From positions 1 through 53,698 of the forward strand of contig CADCJX010000016.1 of assembly GCA_902801885.1 (NCBI GenBank): a stretch of 53,698 nucleotides of DNA, read 5' to 3'. Numbering within the stretch: the stretch's first letter is position 1; the number at the start of each line of letters is the position of its first letter. A program made the translations under genes and the position numbers. This DNA comes from an uncultured Bacteroidia bacterium. GTDB taxonomy: Bacteria; Bacteroidota; Bacteroidia; Bacteroidales; UBA932. Positions 1 through 7,012 of this stretch are shown in pieces. The notes under the pieces were generated by a model that saw only the letters and a list, made by a program, of their open reading frames with translations, made no database searches and had not been told where the DNA came from.

Positions 1-757
1 GAGGTGTCCATACCTTTTCTTCCAGGTAGTCGGCGAATCTACGGCCCGTAGCCCGCTCAATGACAAGTCCCAGAATCTCGGTAGTCATGCTCTCGTATCG
101 GTACTCAGTGCCAGGCTCGCAACGGAACTTCAGTTTCTTTACCTGCGCCTTGATATTGCGCCCGTAATACAACCTGGACATGGCATTCAGCCGTTTCAAA
201 TCTTGCAGCCTCAGCGAATAGGTATCGTCGAAGTCAAGGCCGCTCTGCATATCCAGCAGATGCCGGATGGTAAGCTTCTGCCACATCGGGTCTGCTTTCA
301 GCAGTTCAGTCAAATAAACCGTCACCGGCTCATCGATGCTCTTGATATACCCTTCATCCACTGCAATCCCGCAAAGCAGAGACGTGACGGACTTGGTGAC
401 TGAGAAGACGCCGGCAATCTTATCGGGAGTAATGTCGCCCGTGCATTTTTCATAGACGATGCTGTCATTCTGGACAATTAACACACCCTGCGTCTCCGTT
501 TTAGGGCCGATAGCCTCCCACATCGTGGTATTCGAATACATCCGGCCCTGGTTGAAGAAATGCAGCGTGTCAATCCACTCGCACTGAACCGATGCTTTCC
601 CGAAAGAAAAGGCCTCGCCTCGGTTGACAATGGTATCTTTCAACTGCTTCTCATAGCTGAAACTGGTCGGGCCATAAGCTCCATCGGCTATGTAGCCCCG
701 TACAATCGTGCAGGACGATAGTAGTAATAACGCTATGAAACTGAAATATTTATTCAT
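1..757 (-). CDS. Serine hydrolase, beta-lactamase family (C-terminus missing)
   Basis: Translation from the ATG at 757 runs off the left edge after 252 codons without a stop, so only the N-terminal part is present. Residues 1-16 form a lipoprotein signal (LLLLSSC, lipidated Cys16). The class C beta-lactamase/penicillin-binding-protein fold is shown by the catalytic SVTK motif (Ser119, Lys122), the following CGIAVDEGYI and IRHLLDMQSGLDF segments typical of the family, and Tyr221 in the YES motif that plays the Y-x-N/S role. Such lipoproteins act at the periplasmic face as esterases, D-amino-peptide hydrolases or carboxypeptidase-like enzymes; the substrate cannot be inferred. The gene is divergent from a LuxR regulator across a 207-bp shared promoter region, which suggests linked control. 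Confidence 0.88.
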   Translation of the reverse strand, partial: MNKYFSFIALLLLSSCTIVRGYIADGAYGPTSFSYEKQLKDTIVNRGEAFSFGKASVQCEWIDTLHFFNQGRMYSNTTMWEAIGPKTETQGVLIVQNDSIVYEKCTGDITPDKIAGVFSVTKSVTSLLCGIAVDEGYIKSIDEPVTVYLTELLKADPMWQKLTIRHLLDMQSGLDFDDTYSLRLQDLKRLNAMSRLYYGRNIKAQVKKLKFRCEPGTEYRYESMTTEILGLVIERATGRRFADYLEEKVWTP

Positions 758-820
758 CTGTTGATCCCAATTGAATTCCAATTAATCGTGTTAAAGTCAC
801 GCTTTATAGTTCTACGGATG

Positions 821-828
821 CAAAGATA
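821..828 (-). promoter_or_regulatory. -7 promoter element for the serine hydrolase
   Basis: On the minus strand this reads TATCTTTG, an exact match to the Bacteroidota -7 consensus TAnnTTTG. The predicted start of transcription lies about 60 nt before the ATG at 757. No clear -33 TTTG is seen; the expected place overlaps palindromic box 1 (852-865). Confidence 0.6.
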
Positions 829-851
829 CACAAACAAGCCTCTACCATCTC

Positions 852-904
852 TACCCGAAAGGGTAAAAAGCTTTACAACTCTTTTAGATTTACCCTCTCG
901 GGGA
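852..904. promoter_or_regulatory. Paired palindromic boxes in a divergent promoter
   Basis: Box 1 (852-865) is TACCC-GAAA-GGGTA, a perfect palindrome around a 4-nt centre. Box 2 (891-904) is TACCC-TCTC-GGGGA, with one imperfect arm position. Their centres are 39 bp apart, and together they also form a 13-of-14 inverted repeat (854-867 with 889-902). They lie between the minus-strand -7 box and the plus-strand -33 element, which is where an operator for both genes would be expected. That the adjacent LuxR protein binds here is inference. Confidence 0.55.
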
Positions 905-913
905 GAAGTCCTA

Positions 914-943
914 TTGTTGACCCGACAAAAATCTGTAACTTTG
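914..943 (+). promoter_or_regulatory. Promoter of the LuxR regulator
   Basis: TTGTTG at 914-919 and TAACTTTG at 936-943 match the Bacteroidota -33 and -7 elements with suitable spacing. Predicted transcription start is near 947, about 18 nt before the GTG at 965. This promoter lies inside the longer open frame that begins at 761, and so argues for the downstream start. Confidence 0.6.
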
Positions 944-964
944 TACCACCTAACAATACTGATA

Positions 965-1720
965 GTGACACAAATAGGAGACTTTTTCATTGACAGCAAC
1001 CGCATCACCGGTATTACCGACGAGGATTACATCCTAGCCGAACGGGCCCTTGATGCCGTAAAAGCCATCTCCCAGACTGCTTACCAAAGCGTCTATGTCA
1101 TCGATTATAATTGCCGGAATTTTCTTTATGTCTCCGACAACCCACTCTTTCTGTGCGGCTATTCCGCCCAGCAAGTAAAAGAGATGGGCTATGCTTTCTA
1201 CCTTAACAATGTTCCCAAGGATGAGCAAGCGATGTTGACAGAAATCAACTCAGCTGGTTTTTCAGCTTTCGAACAGGTTAGTCCAGAGGACAGGCCGAGA
1301 TGCACGATGTCCTATGACTTCCACCTTCTGATTCACGGCAAGAAGATGATGATTAACCATAAAATCACTCCACTTTTGCTGACACCAACGGGAAAAGTAT
1401 GGCTTGCTCTATGTACGGTAGCCCTTTCCTCCCGCAAAGAACCAGGACACATCTACTTTCGCATTCTTGGACAAAGCAGCCACAAGGAATATGACCTTGC
1501 CGACCATAGCTGGCATACTTGCGAAGCAATAACGCTCAAACCAGAAGAAAAGCAGATCCTCACGCTTGCAGCACAAGGCTTTACTACGAAAGAAATCGGC
1601 GAGCAACTCTTCCGTTCCGAAAACACAGTCAAGTTCTACCGCAAAGCCCTTTTCGAGAAACTTGAAGTCACCAGTATTACCGAAGCTCTTGCATTCGCTA
1701 CCAACTACGGCTTAATATAG
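965..1720 (+). CDS. LuxR-type transcriptional regulator with PAS-like N-terminus
   Basis: The C-terminal 65 residues are a GerE/LuxR helix-turn-helix: LKPEEKQILTLAAQG, then FTTKEIGEQLFRSENTVKF with the recognition helix, then RKALFEKL. The N-terminal region (about residues 30-160, with VYVIDYNCRNFLYVSDNP and FLCGYSAQQVKEMGY) looks like a single PAS sensor fold; there are no membrane segments. The open frame extends back to a TTG at 761, but a promoter match at 914-943 falls inside that extension and its translation is unlike the rest, so I place the start at GTG 965 (251 aa). It is divergent from a serine hydrolase lipoprotein and probably regulates it, itself, or both. The ligand is unknown. 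Confidence 0.75.
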   Translation: MTQIGDFFIDSNRITGITDEDYILAERALDAVKAISQTAYQSVYVIDYNCRNFLYVSDNPLFLCGYSAQQVKEMGYAFYLNNVPKDEQAMLTEINSAGFSAFEQVSPEDRPRCTMSYDFHLLIHGKKMMINHKITPLLLTPTGKVWLALCTVALSSRKEPGHIYFRILGQSSHKEYDLADHSWHTCEAITLKPEEKQILTLAAQGFTTKEIGEQLFRSENTVKFYRKALFEKLEVTSITEALAFATNYGLI

Positions 1721-1896
1721 ATACATTGTCGGCTTTCCGTGTCGATGTCAATATCAAAGCGGTCAAAGCCAGTTCGCTCCGCTAAAGCTGCGCTCACTCG
1801 CTTTGGTTCCGTCCTCCGGGGCACTCCCGCGCCCCTACGAACTCCACTCATGGCAGCTCCACTGCAAGATTCTTCCCGCCGCGCCAAGGCGCTCTG
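1721..1896. other. GC-rich gene-free stretch
   Basis: No credible gene is seen. Open frames here on both strands have compositions typical of shadows. In the frame of the response-regulator remnant downstream there is a stop at 1783. The part from about 1774 to 1860 is unusually rich in C and in GCTC/GCGC words, and may be inserted or degenerate sequence that separated the DNA-binding domain from the rest of its gene. Confidence 0.4.
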
Positions 1897-2193
1897 GTCA
1901 GAGACTCGCGGTCCCTCATCCCGCGCCTCGAGGCCGATATTCTCCAGCTCCTGTGCAAAGGCAGCGGCAGCATCATCCCCACCCAGAACTTCCTCCTGTC
2001 CCTCTGGGGCGACGATGATTTCTTCAACGCCCGCAGCCTTCAGGTCCTCATCACCCGCCTCCGCCACCGCTTCTCCCGCGACCCTCGCATCCAGATCCTG
2101 AATGTCAGGGGAACTGGCTACAAATTGATAGCAGAGTACCCCCAGACCTTATGGTCAGAAAAATGCATTATGATTGCAACAACACCTCTTTAA
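1897..2193 (+). pseudogene. Remnant of an OmpR/PhoB-type DNA-binding domain
   Basis: Reading from 1897 to the TAA at 2191-2193 gives about 98 codons containing a full winged-helix output domain: LIPRLEADILQLL, LLSLWGDDDFFNARSL, VLITRLRHRFSRDP and NVRGTGYKLIAEYP. These match the conserved LWG.DD.f..RSL...I..LR and n.RG.GYkL positions of response-regulator C-termini. The frame has no ATG, GTG or TTG at a useful place and no receiver domain: a stop lies at 1783 and the sequence in between is unrelated GC-rich DNA. It is therefore best read as the 3' end of a broken two-component response regulator. A tiny DNA-binding protein from a non-standard start cannot be fully excluded. Confidence 0.7.
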
Positions 2194-2200
2194 CGAATGA

Positions 2201-2267
2201 TAGACAAAGCGAAGTAGCCTAACAAACTGTCGTTTTAGGACCCCAGAAAACAAAGTTTGTTTGTCTA
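2201..2267. repeat. Competing inverted repeats before the terminator
   Basis: TAGACAAA at 2201-2208 pairs with TTTGTCTA at 2260-2267, and AACAAACT at 2221-2228 pairs with AGTTTGTT at 2254-2261. The two right arms overlap, so the two stems exclude or extend each other. Together with the terminator at 2353 this could be the fold of a small RNA or a 3' UTR, but no exact promoter is seen for a separate transcript. Confidence 0.35.
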
Positions 2268-2352
2268 AATGGGCATTATAATCTTTAATTCATTGATAAT
2301 CAATATAGGAATACATCTTTAACGAGGAAGAATATTAAAAAAAATGATTTAT

Positions 2353-2375
2353 ACCGCCCTTCGGGGCGGTTTTTA
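2353..2375 (+). terminator. Rho-independent terminator with TTCG loop
   Basis: ACCGCCC (2353-2359), a TTCG tetraloop and GGGCGGT (2364-2370) form a 7-bp perfect stem followed by a run of five T. It ends any plus-strand transcript coming from the LuxR gene, the response-regulator remnant, or an RNA in 2194-2352, and insulates the gene at 2400. Confidence 0.85.
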
Positions 2376-2399
2376 GTTTGGAACGTAACTGATCTGTAT

Positions 2400-3263
2400 A
2401 TGAATCACTTTTACAAACTCTTCATCCTGGCTGCTGCTACATTTGCAGCGGTCTCTTGCGGAAACGGGGCCAAGGACACTCCGATCCGTTTTGCCAATTA
2501 CAACATGCGGGTAATAACGTCCGCTGATTCCCTTGACAGAGCATTCGAAAACAGGAAGCCCAACATCCTGAAACGTATTTCCGACTATGATTTCGACATC
2601 ATCGGTGCACAGGAAGTCAATGACGATATGAAAGCTGCTTTGATGCAGGATCTCTCAGACACATATTCAGTCTTCGGCGAAGGCAGGAAGGCGACCCGCA
2701 AGGGTGAGGGAACTCCGATCTTCTACAAGACAGAGCGTTTCGAACTCATGGAAAGCGGCAATTTCTGGCTTTCAGAGACACCCGAAGTCCCCGGCAGCAA
2801 GAGTTGGGACGCTTCCGTCGAAAGGATAGCGACCTGGGGCAAGTTCCTCGACAAAAAGACCAGGAAGAAATTCTTCTATATCAACACCCATTTCGACCAT
2901 AAGGGCCCTCAGTCCAGGACCATGGCTGCAAAGATACTGCTGGACAAGGCCCGTGAACTCCACGAAGGTCTGCCCGTGTTCTTTACAGGAGACCTGAATA
3001 CATCCGCGACCACCGAGGCCATTGCAATCCTGTCAGACAATGAATTGGTAAAGGACAGCTACACATCAAGTGAAACTGTCCCTACCGGGCGCAAGAGCCC
3101 TTATTATGGTTTCAACTTCGACCGTCCAGACAGTGACAGGGGTGACTACATCTTTGTCCCCAAGGATTCCAGAGTGCTTTCCTACCGTTGCATCGATGAT
3201 GACATCACGAATCGTGAGTATTCATCCGACCATTGCCCGGTCCTGGTCGAAGTGATTCTTTAA
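2400..3263 (+). CDS. Endonuclease/exonuclease/phosphatase-family lipoprotein
   Basis: This 287-residue protein begins with a lipoprotein signal (FAAVSCGNG, lipidated Cys20) and continues as a single EEP domain (DNase I/Mg-dependent phosphoesterase fold). Family signatures are in order: FANYNMRV, DIIGAQEV with the metal-binding Glu, NTHFDHKGPQSR with the catalytic His, FFTGDLNTS with the GDxN motif, and the C-terminal SDHCPVLVEV with the SDH motif. Secreted Bacteroidota members of this family are usually predicted phosphodiesterases or sphingomyelinase-like enzymes; a nucleic acid, phospholipid or sugar phosphate could all be substrates. It sits alone on the plus strand and converges with the next operon 3 nt after its stop. 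Confidence 0.85.
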   Translation: MNHFYKLFILAAATFAAVSCGNGAKDTPIRFANYNMRVITSADSLDRAFENRKPNILKRISDYDFDIIGAQEVNDDMKAALMQDLSDTYSVFGEGRKATRKGEGTPIFYKTERFELMESGNFWLSETPEVPGSKSWDASVERIATWGKFLDKKTRKKFFYINTHFDHKGPQSRTMAAKILLDKARELHEGLPVFFTGDLNTSATTEAIAILSDNELVKDSYTSSETVPTGRKSPYYGFNFDRPDSDRGDYIFVPKDSRVLSYRCIDDDITNREYSSDHCPVLVEVIL

Positions 3264-3266
3264 TAT

Positions 3267-4967
3267 CTATTTTGAAATACTGCGCAGAAGGTCTTTGGAC
3301 TCGTTCACCAATGCGGTGATCTCTGAGTCGGAGACCTTCTCCCAGTCTATATCCCTGAACTTCATGAGTTGGGCGTCGAGCTGGGCGGCCTTCTTGCCAT
3401 CCAGGCCTTCGCGGATGATGCGGATCTTCTCGAAATCCTGGATACCTTCGATCAGACGCTCGGAACGGATGCTAGGCCCGTCAGGATAGACAAGGTAGCA
3501 GTCTCCGGCCCTCCAGGTGCGGAACCTGGCATCCACGCAAGGATCCTTGACCCAGCTGTTGTAGGCCCAGCGGAGATAGCCGCTGTAACCGGCTGAGGCT
3601 ACGAACCATCCCAGGAATGCCGACTCGGCAGGGTTGGAGTTGATGAACGTGTTGGGACGGGCTGGTGAGCAGCAGGTGTAGACCGTGATCTTGTTACCCT
3701 TGCCGATATGGTTGCTGACCTGTTCCTCGGGAAGGATAGGATGGGTGAACATGAAACTTATGTCATACATCCTTTCAGCCACCTCGGGACCGAAATAGTT
3801 GACGGCACCTTCGATCTTGAAATCCTTGTCGGCCTTGTAGATGATCTTGTAGGCATGCTCGAGGAGGTTCTTGGGGCGTTCGTCCATCGCAATGCAGGTC
3901 TTGTCAAACCATCCCTTAGCCCTTAGATGCTTTGCGAAATCGGTGAGGAAGGGGAGGAGGTAGTCCTCATATTCCTTCGAACCGGGTTCCATCTTCCTGG
4001 CAACGGTGCAATTCATCGTCTCGTCGTAATATTCGAAGGTGAGATGCCAGGGAAGGATCGAGTAGCAGTCGATCTGGCCTGTGATGCCGCAGCTCATCAT
4101 GAACTCGACCCATTTGTCAAAGACAGAATAGTCGTATTTCCATGTGCCGTCTCCTGCCCTGAACTTCCCGATCATGCTCTCGAAGGGATCTTCAGTCTGG
4201 CTGTTCCAGGGATGCTGGATGATGCTGGTGGTGATGACCTTCTCATCTGCAGAGGCCAGATATTCCATGATAGGGCGCATGTGGTCGAAATGCTCCTTAC
4301 TCCAGAGCGGGACGTTGAAGTACCTCGCCACTGAATATGGATTCTGCCAGAGGTCGAGGTGGAACTTCCAATCCTTGGGTTCAGGTAGCACCCTCTTGCC
4401 AACCTCGAGTGTGAACGGAATGACCATTTCAATCCCGTCGCAATCAGCTGTCAGGCTGCCCTTGTATTTGCCGGGGACGGCGTCTTTCGGGATTGAAATC
4501 GTAAGCCAGACCGGACGCACCGTCTTAGCGGGCACTGAAATGGATTCTTCTTCCACAAGGCGGTCCGGGCAGAGAACGATTTCGCCTCCCTGCTCTTTGA
4601 CTTCACCCATCACATAAGTCTCGAAATATCTCTTGACAGCGCTTGACGGGATGGAGTTCTTCCCTGACTTCAAGTCGCTTACCTTGAATTTGAATGAAGA
4701 GACAGCCTCCGGAGCCACCAGAACTGCCTGGGCGAACACCCTTTCTCCTCTCCAACCCGATAGCGATAGGGACTTGGAAAGGACTGGCACGTCGTCTATC
4801 TTGTACTTCGTGTCCACTGTGCCCCATCCGAAAGATGCGGTCTTGACATTGTTCCAAACCGCCACGGGAGTAGGGTGAGGATCCGGCATTTCTTTGACAG
4901 GAACCTGGGCTTGTGCGCCAATGCATGCAAACAGGATGCATGCTGAGATGAAGAACCTTGTTTTCAT
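3267..4967 (-). CDS. GH123-like glycoside hydrolase (DUF4091)
   Basis: 566 residues with a cleavable signal peptide ending in GAQAQ. The N-terminal 200 residues are beta-rich. The catalytic part contains HLDLWQNPYSVARYFNVPLWS and the MDERP motif with Asp362-Glu363, which correspond to the acetamido-polarising Asp and acid/base Glu of GH123 N-acetyl-beta-galactosaminidases. The C-terminal segment with GYLRWAYNSW and DGPSIRSERLIEGIQDFE is the DUF4091 signature. It probably cleaves GalNAc or a related N-acetylated sugar from host or microbial glycans in the periplasm or on the surface. It is the second gene of an operon, 4 nt after the upstream esterase stop. The exact specificity is inference. 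Confidence 0.85.
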   Translation of the reverse strand: MKTRFFISACILFACIGAQAQVPVKEMPDPHPTPVAVWNNVKTASFGWGTVDTKYKIDDVPVLSKSLSLSGWRGERVFAQAVLVAPEAVSSFKFKVSDLKSGKNSIPSSAVKRYFETYVMGEVKEQGGEIVLCPDRLVEEESISVPAKTVRPVWLTISIPKDAVPGKYKGSLTADCDGIEMVIPFTLEVGKRVLPEPKDWKFHLDLWQNPYSVARYFNVPLWSKEHFDHMRPIMEYLASADEKVITTSIIQHPWNSQTEDPFESMIGKFRAGDGTWKYDYSVFDKWVEFMMSCGITGQIDCYSILPWHLTFEYYDETMNCTVARKMEPGSKEYEDYLLPFLTDFAKHLRAKGWFDKTCIAMDERPKNLLEHAYKIIYKADKDFKIEGAVNYFGPEVAERMYDISFMFTHPILPEEQVSNHIGKGNKITVYTCCSPARPNTFINSNPAESAFLGWFVASAGYSGYLRWAYNSWVKDPCVDARFRTWRAGDCYLVYPDGPSIRSERLIEGIQDFEKIRIIREGLDGKKAAQLDAQLMKFRDIDWEKVSDSEITALVNESKDLLRSISK

Positions 4968-4971
4968 GAAT

Positions 4972-6105
4972 CTATTTGAAAAGTAATCTTGCGAATGTGT
5001 TGAGGTAATGCCTCCAGTTGGACCATGTGTGTCCGCCGTCGGACACGAAGAAAGTGTGGTCGAGTCCCTGCTCTGTCAGGGTCTTGTCGAGTGCCTTGGA
5101 CCCTTCGAAGAGGAAATCACTGTCTCCGCAGGCCAGGAAGTAGAGCTTGACTCCTGCCTTCTTGAGATTGGCGATCTGCTCGGGTGTAGCCTGTCCTGCT
5201 GCAGAGAGAGGGCAGATGTAGTCGAAGAGCTGAGGGTAGAGGATGGATGCGGAGATCGTGTGACCGCCACCCATCGAGAGACCGGCGATGGCCCTCGATT
5301 CAGGTTTTGCGATTACCCTGAAATTCTTTTCGATGAAGGGAACTATTTCTGTACAGAGGCTGTTGACGTAAGCGTTGCGGAACTCCTCTGAACGCCAGTT
5401 TATGCTCTTTTCTGGAAGGTTAAGGGTCCTGGCTGCCTGCTGACCGGGGTTGCCGTTAGGCATCACGACGATCATCGGTTCGGCGAGACCTTTCTCGATG
5501 AGGTTGTCCATGATCTGTGCCGTACGTCCCATCGAGATCCATGCTTCCTCGTCACCGCCTGCTCCGTGAAGGAGATATAGGACGGGGTACTTCTTTTTGG
5601 GGTTGGCTTCGTAGCCGTAGGGTGTGTAGACAGTCAGGCGGCGGCTGTAACCGAGTATCTTGCTGTCATACCAAGGATGGCTGACTGTACCGTGTCTGGT
5701 CGCCTCGACATAGTTTTCGGAACGCTCGCCGGGAACGAACAGCATCGGCAGATAGCGCGTTCCGTCGCGCTGGACAAGTACGTTCTGAGGGTCGTTGACT
5801 GCGACTCCGTCCACGACGAAATTATAGGTGTAGATCTCGGGGGCGGGAAGAGGAAGCTTGACTGACCAGATGTTGTTCTCTCCACGAGCCATGTCGACTG
5901 TGCCGCCATAAGGGTTGGCCATCCATGAACCGCTGAGTTTAACTACTGTGGCATAGTCTGCCTTGAGACGGAAAGTTACGCTGTCTCCCTGGATTTCAGG
6001 GGAGATGACGGGCCTGGAGCCCCTGGAAGCAAAATTGGAAAGCTCCTGCGCTTGCAGGCTTCCTGCGATTGCAAGGATCGCGATCGCTAATGATAACTTT
6101 TTCAT
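4972..6105 (-). CDS. Secreted CE1-like esterase with N-terminal Ig-like domain
   Basis: 377 residues: signal peptide (cleavage after LQAQ), an Ig/CBM48-like N-terminal domain (about 25-115, typical of esterases of this group), then an alpha/beta-hydrolase. The catalytic features are VLYLLHGAGGDE (oxyanion region), GLSMGG with nucleophile Ser277, CGDSDFLFEG with the acid, and SDGGHTWSNWRHYL with the His. This organisation matches feruloyl/acetyl esterases of carbohydrate esterase family 1 that remove ester groups from glycans. First gene of an operon with the GH123-like hydrolase 4 nt downstream, so the pair may de-esterify and then cleave one decorated glycan. Confidence 0.88.
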   Translation of the reverse strand: MKKLSLAIAILAIAGSLQAQELSNFASRGSRPVISPEIQGDSVTFRLKADYATVVKLSGSWMANPYGGTVDMARGENNIWSVKLPLPAPEIYTYNFVVDGVAVNDPQNVLVQRDGTRYLPMLFVPGERSENYVEATRHGTVSHPWYDSKILGYSRRLTVYTPYGYEANPKKKYPVLYLLHGAGGDEEAWISMGRTAQIMDNLIEKGLAEPMIVVMPNGNPGQQAARTLNLPEKSINWRSEEFRNAYVNSLCTEIVPFIEKNFRVIAKPESRAIAGLSMGGGHTISASILYPQLFDYICPLSAAGQATPEQIANLKKAGVKLYFLACGDSDFLFEGSKALDKTLTEQGLDHTFFVSDGGHTWSNWRHYLNTFARLLFK

Positions 6106-6118
6106 CTTATGGGATATA

Positions 6119-6149
6119 TTGTGTTTTTAGCGTTTTGTGGCTATATTTG
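6119..6149 (+). promoter_or_regulatory. Promoter of the short-chain dehydrogenase
   Basis: TTG at 6119-6121 and TATATTTG at 6142-6149 are spaced by 20 nt, an excellent match to the Bacteroidota promoter. Predicted start of transcription is near 6153, giving a leader of about 32 nt. Confidence 0.65.
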
Positions 6150-6184
6150 ATGTTACTTTGTAAATATACTTAAATTTTTTGACC

Positions 6185-6958
6185 ATGAAGAATTATTTCG
6201 ATTTAAAAGGACAGGTCGCTCTCGTAACAGGTTGTTCGGGAGGCCTTGGAGTGCAGATGGCGCGGGCCCTTGCATCTGCAGGTTGCAACATAGTTCCAAT
6301 CGCCCGCCGTATGGAGAAACTCGAGGAAGTCGCTGCTTCTCTCGAATCTGAGTTTGGTGTAGAGGCATTTCCTGTTCGCTGTGACATCACTTCGACCGAA
6401 CAGGTGGAAGGGACGGTAGCGAAAGCTATCGAAAAATTCGGCAGGATCGACATCGTAATCAACAATGCAGGAACCGGTGCCGTCGCTCCCGCCGAGGATA
6501 TCACTGACGCCCAGTTCGAGAATGAGATGCAGATCGATCTTTTCGGTTCTTTCCGTGTGGCCAGGGCCGTGGCCAAGTTGGCCATGATTCCAGCTCATTA
6601 CGGCCGCGTGATCAACATCGCCTCGATGTACGGCCTGGTCGGAAACAAGATAGCTCCTTGCTCTCCATACCATGCCGCCAAGGGAGGAGTTGTGAACCTC
6701 ACCCGCGGACTTGCAGCGGAATGGGGAAAGTATGGGATCACTGTCAATACCATCTGTCCGGGTTATTTCTACACTCCTCTGACAGTCGAGACACTTAATT
6801 CCGAGTATTTCCAGAATTACGCCAAGCAAGTCATCCCGCTTGAACGCTATGGTAATGAAGGTGAACTGGATACGGCAGTCCTGTTCCTTTCTTCCCCGGC
6901 ATCCGGCTATGTCACAGGTGCTGCAATTCCGGTTGACGGGGGCTATACCTGTGTGTAA
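6185..6958 (+). CDS. Short-chain dehydrogenase, gluconate 5-dehydrogenase-like
   Basis: 257 residues from ATG 6185 (a TTG two codons earlier is less likely). It is a classical SDR: TGCSGGLGVQMA near the N-terminus binds the dinucleotide, INNAGTG is the NNAG motif, INIASMYGL carries the catalytic Ser region, and Tyr162 and Lys166 in SPYHAAKGG are the active pair. The C-terminal VTGAAIPVDGGYT is also typical. The closest subgroup by pattern is gluconate 5-dehydrogenase/3-oxoacyl reductase-like enzymes of sugar-acid metabolism, but the substrate is not proved. It is a single gene with its own promoter; the PurF-like gene downstream has a separate promoter match. Confidence 0.88.
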   Translation: MKNYFDLKGQVALVTGCSGGLGVQMARALASAGCNIVPIARRMEKLEEVAASLESEFGVEAFPVRCDITSTEQVEGTVAKAIEKFGRIDIVINNAGTGAVAPAEDITDAQFENEMQIDLFGSFRVARAVAKLAMIPAHYGRVINIASMYGLVGNKIAPCSPYHAAKGGVVNLTRGLAAEWGKYGITVNTICPGYFYTPLTVETLNSEYFQNYAKQVIPLERYGNEGELDTAVLFLSSPASGYVTGAAIPVDGGYTCV

Positions 6959-6975
6959 ATGATAAGATTATTGAT

Positions 6976-6983
6976 TATCTTTG
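6976..6983 (+). promoter_or_regulatory. -7 promoter element of the PurF-like gene
   Basis: TATCTTTG matches TAnnTTTG exactly, 29 nt before the ATG at 7013. No good -33 element is visible because the site lies just after the upstream stop codon. Confidence 0.55.
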
Positions 6984-7012
6984 CACGAACGACTTGACAA
7001 GATATAGGATCT

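Noticed and set aside
1705-2101. Two open frames of 120 codons, one on each strand, over the response-regulator remnant
   Set aside because: Their translations are rich in Ser, Ala, Arg and Pro without any motif, whereas the third plus-strand frame encodes a clear winged-helix domain. They are shadows caused by high GC.
2240-2262. AAACAAA-G-TTTGTTT as a separate hairpin
   Set aside because: A one-base loop cannot form a stable hairpin; the same bases are better explained as the shared right arm of the two inverted repeats.
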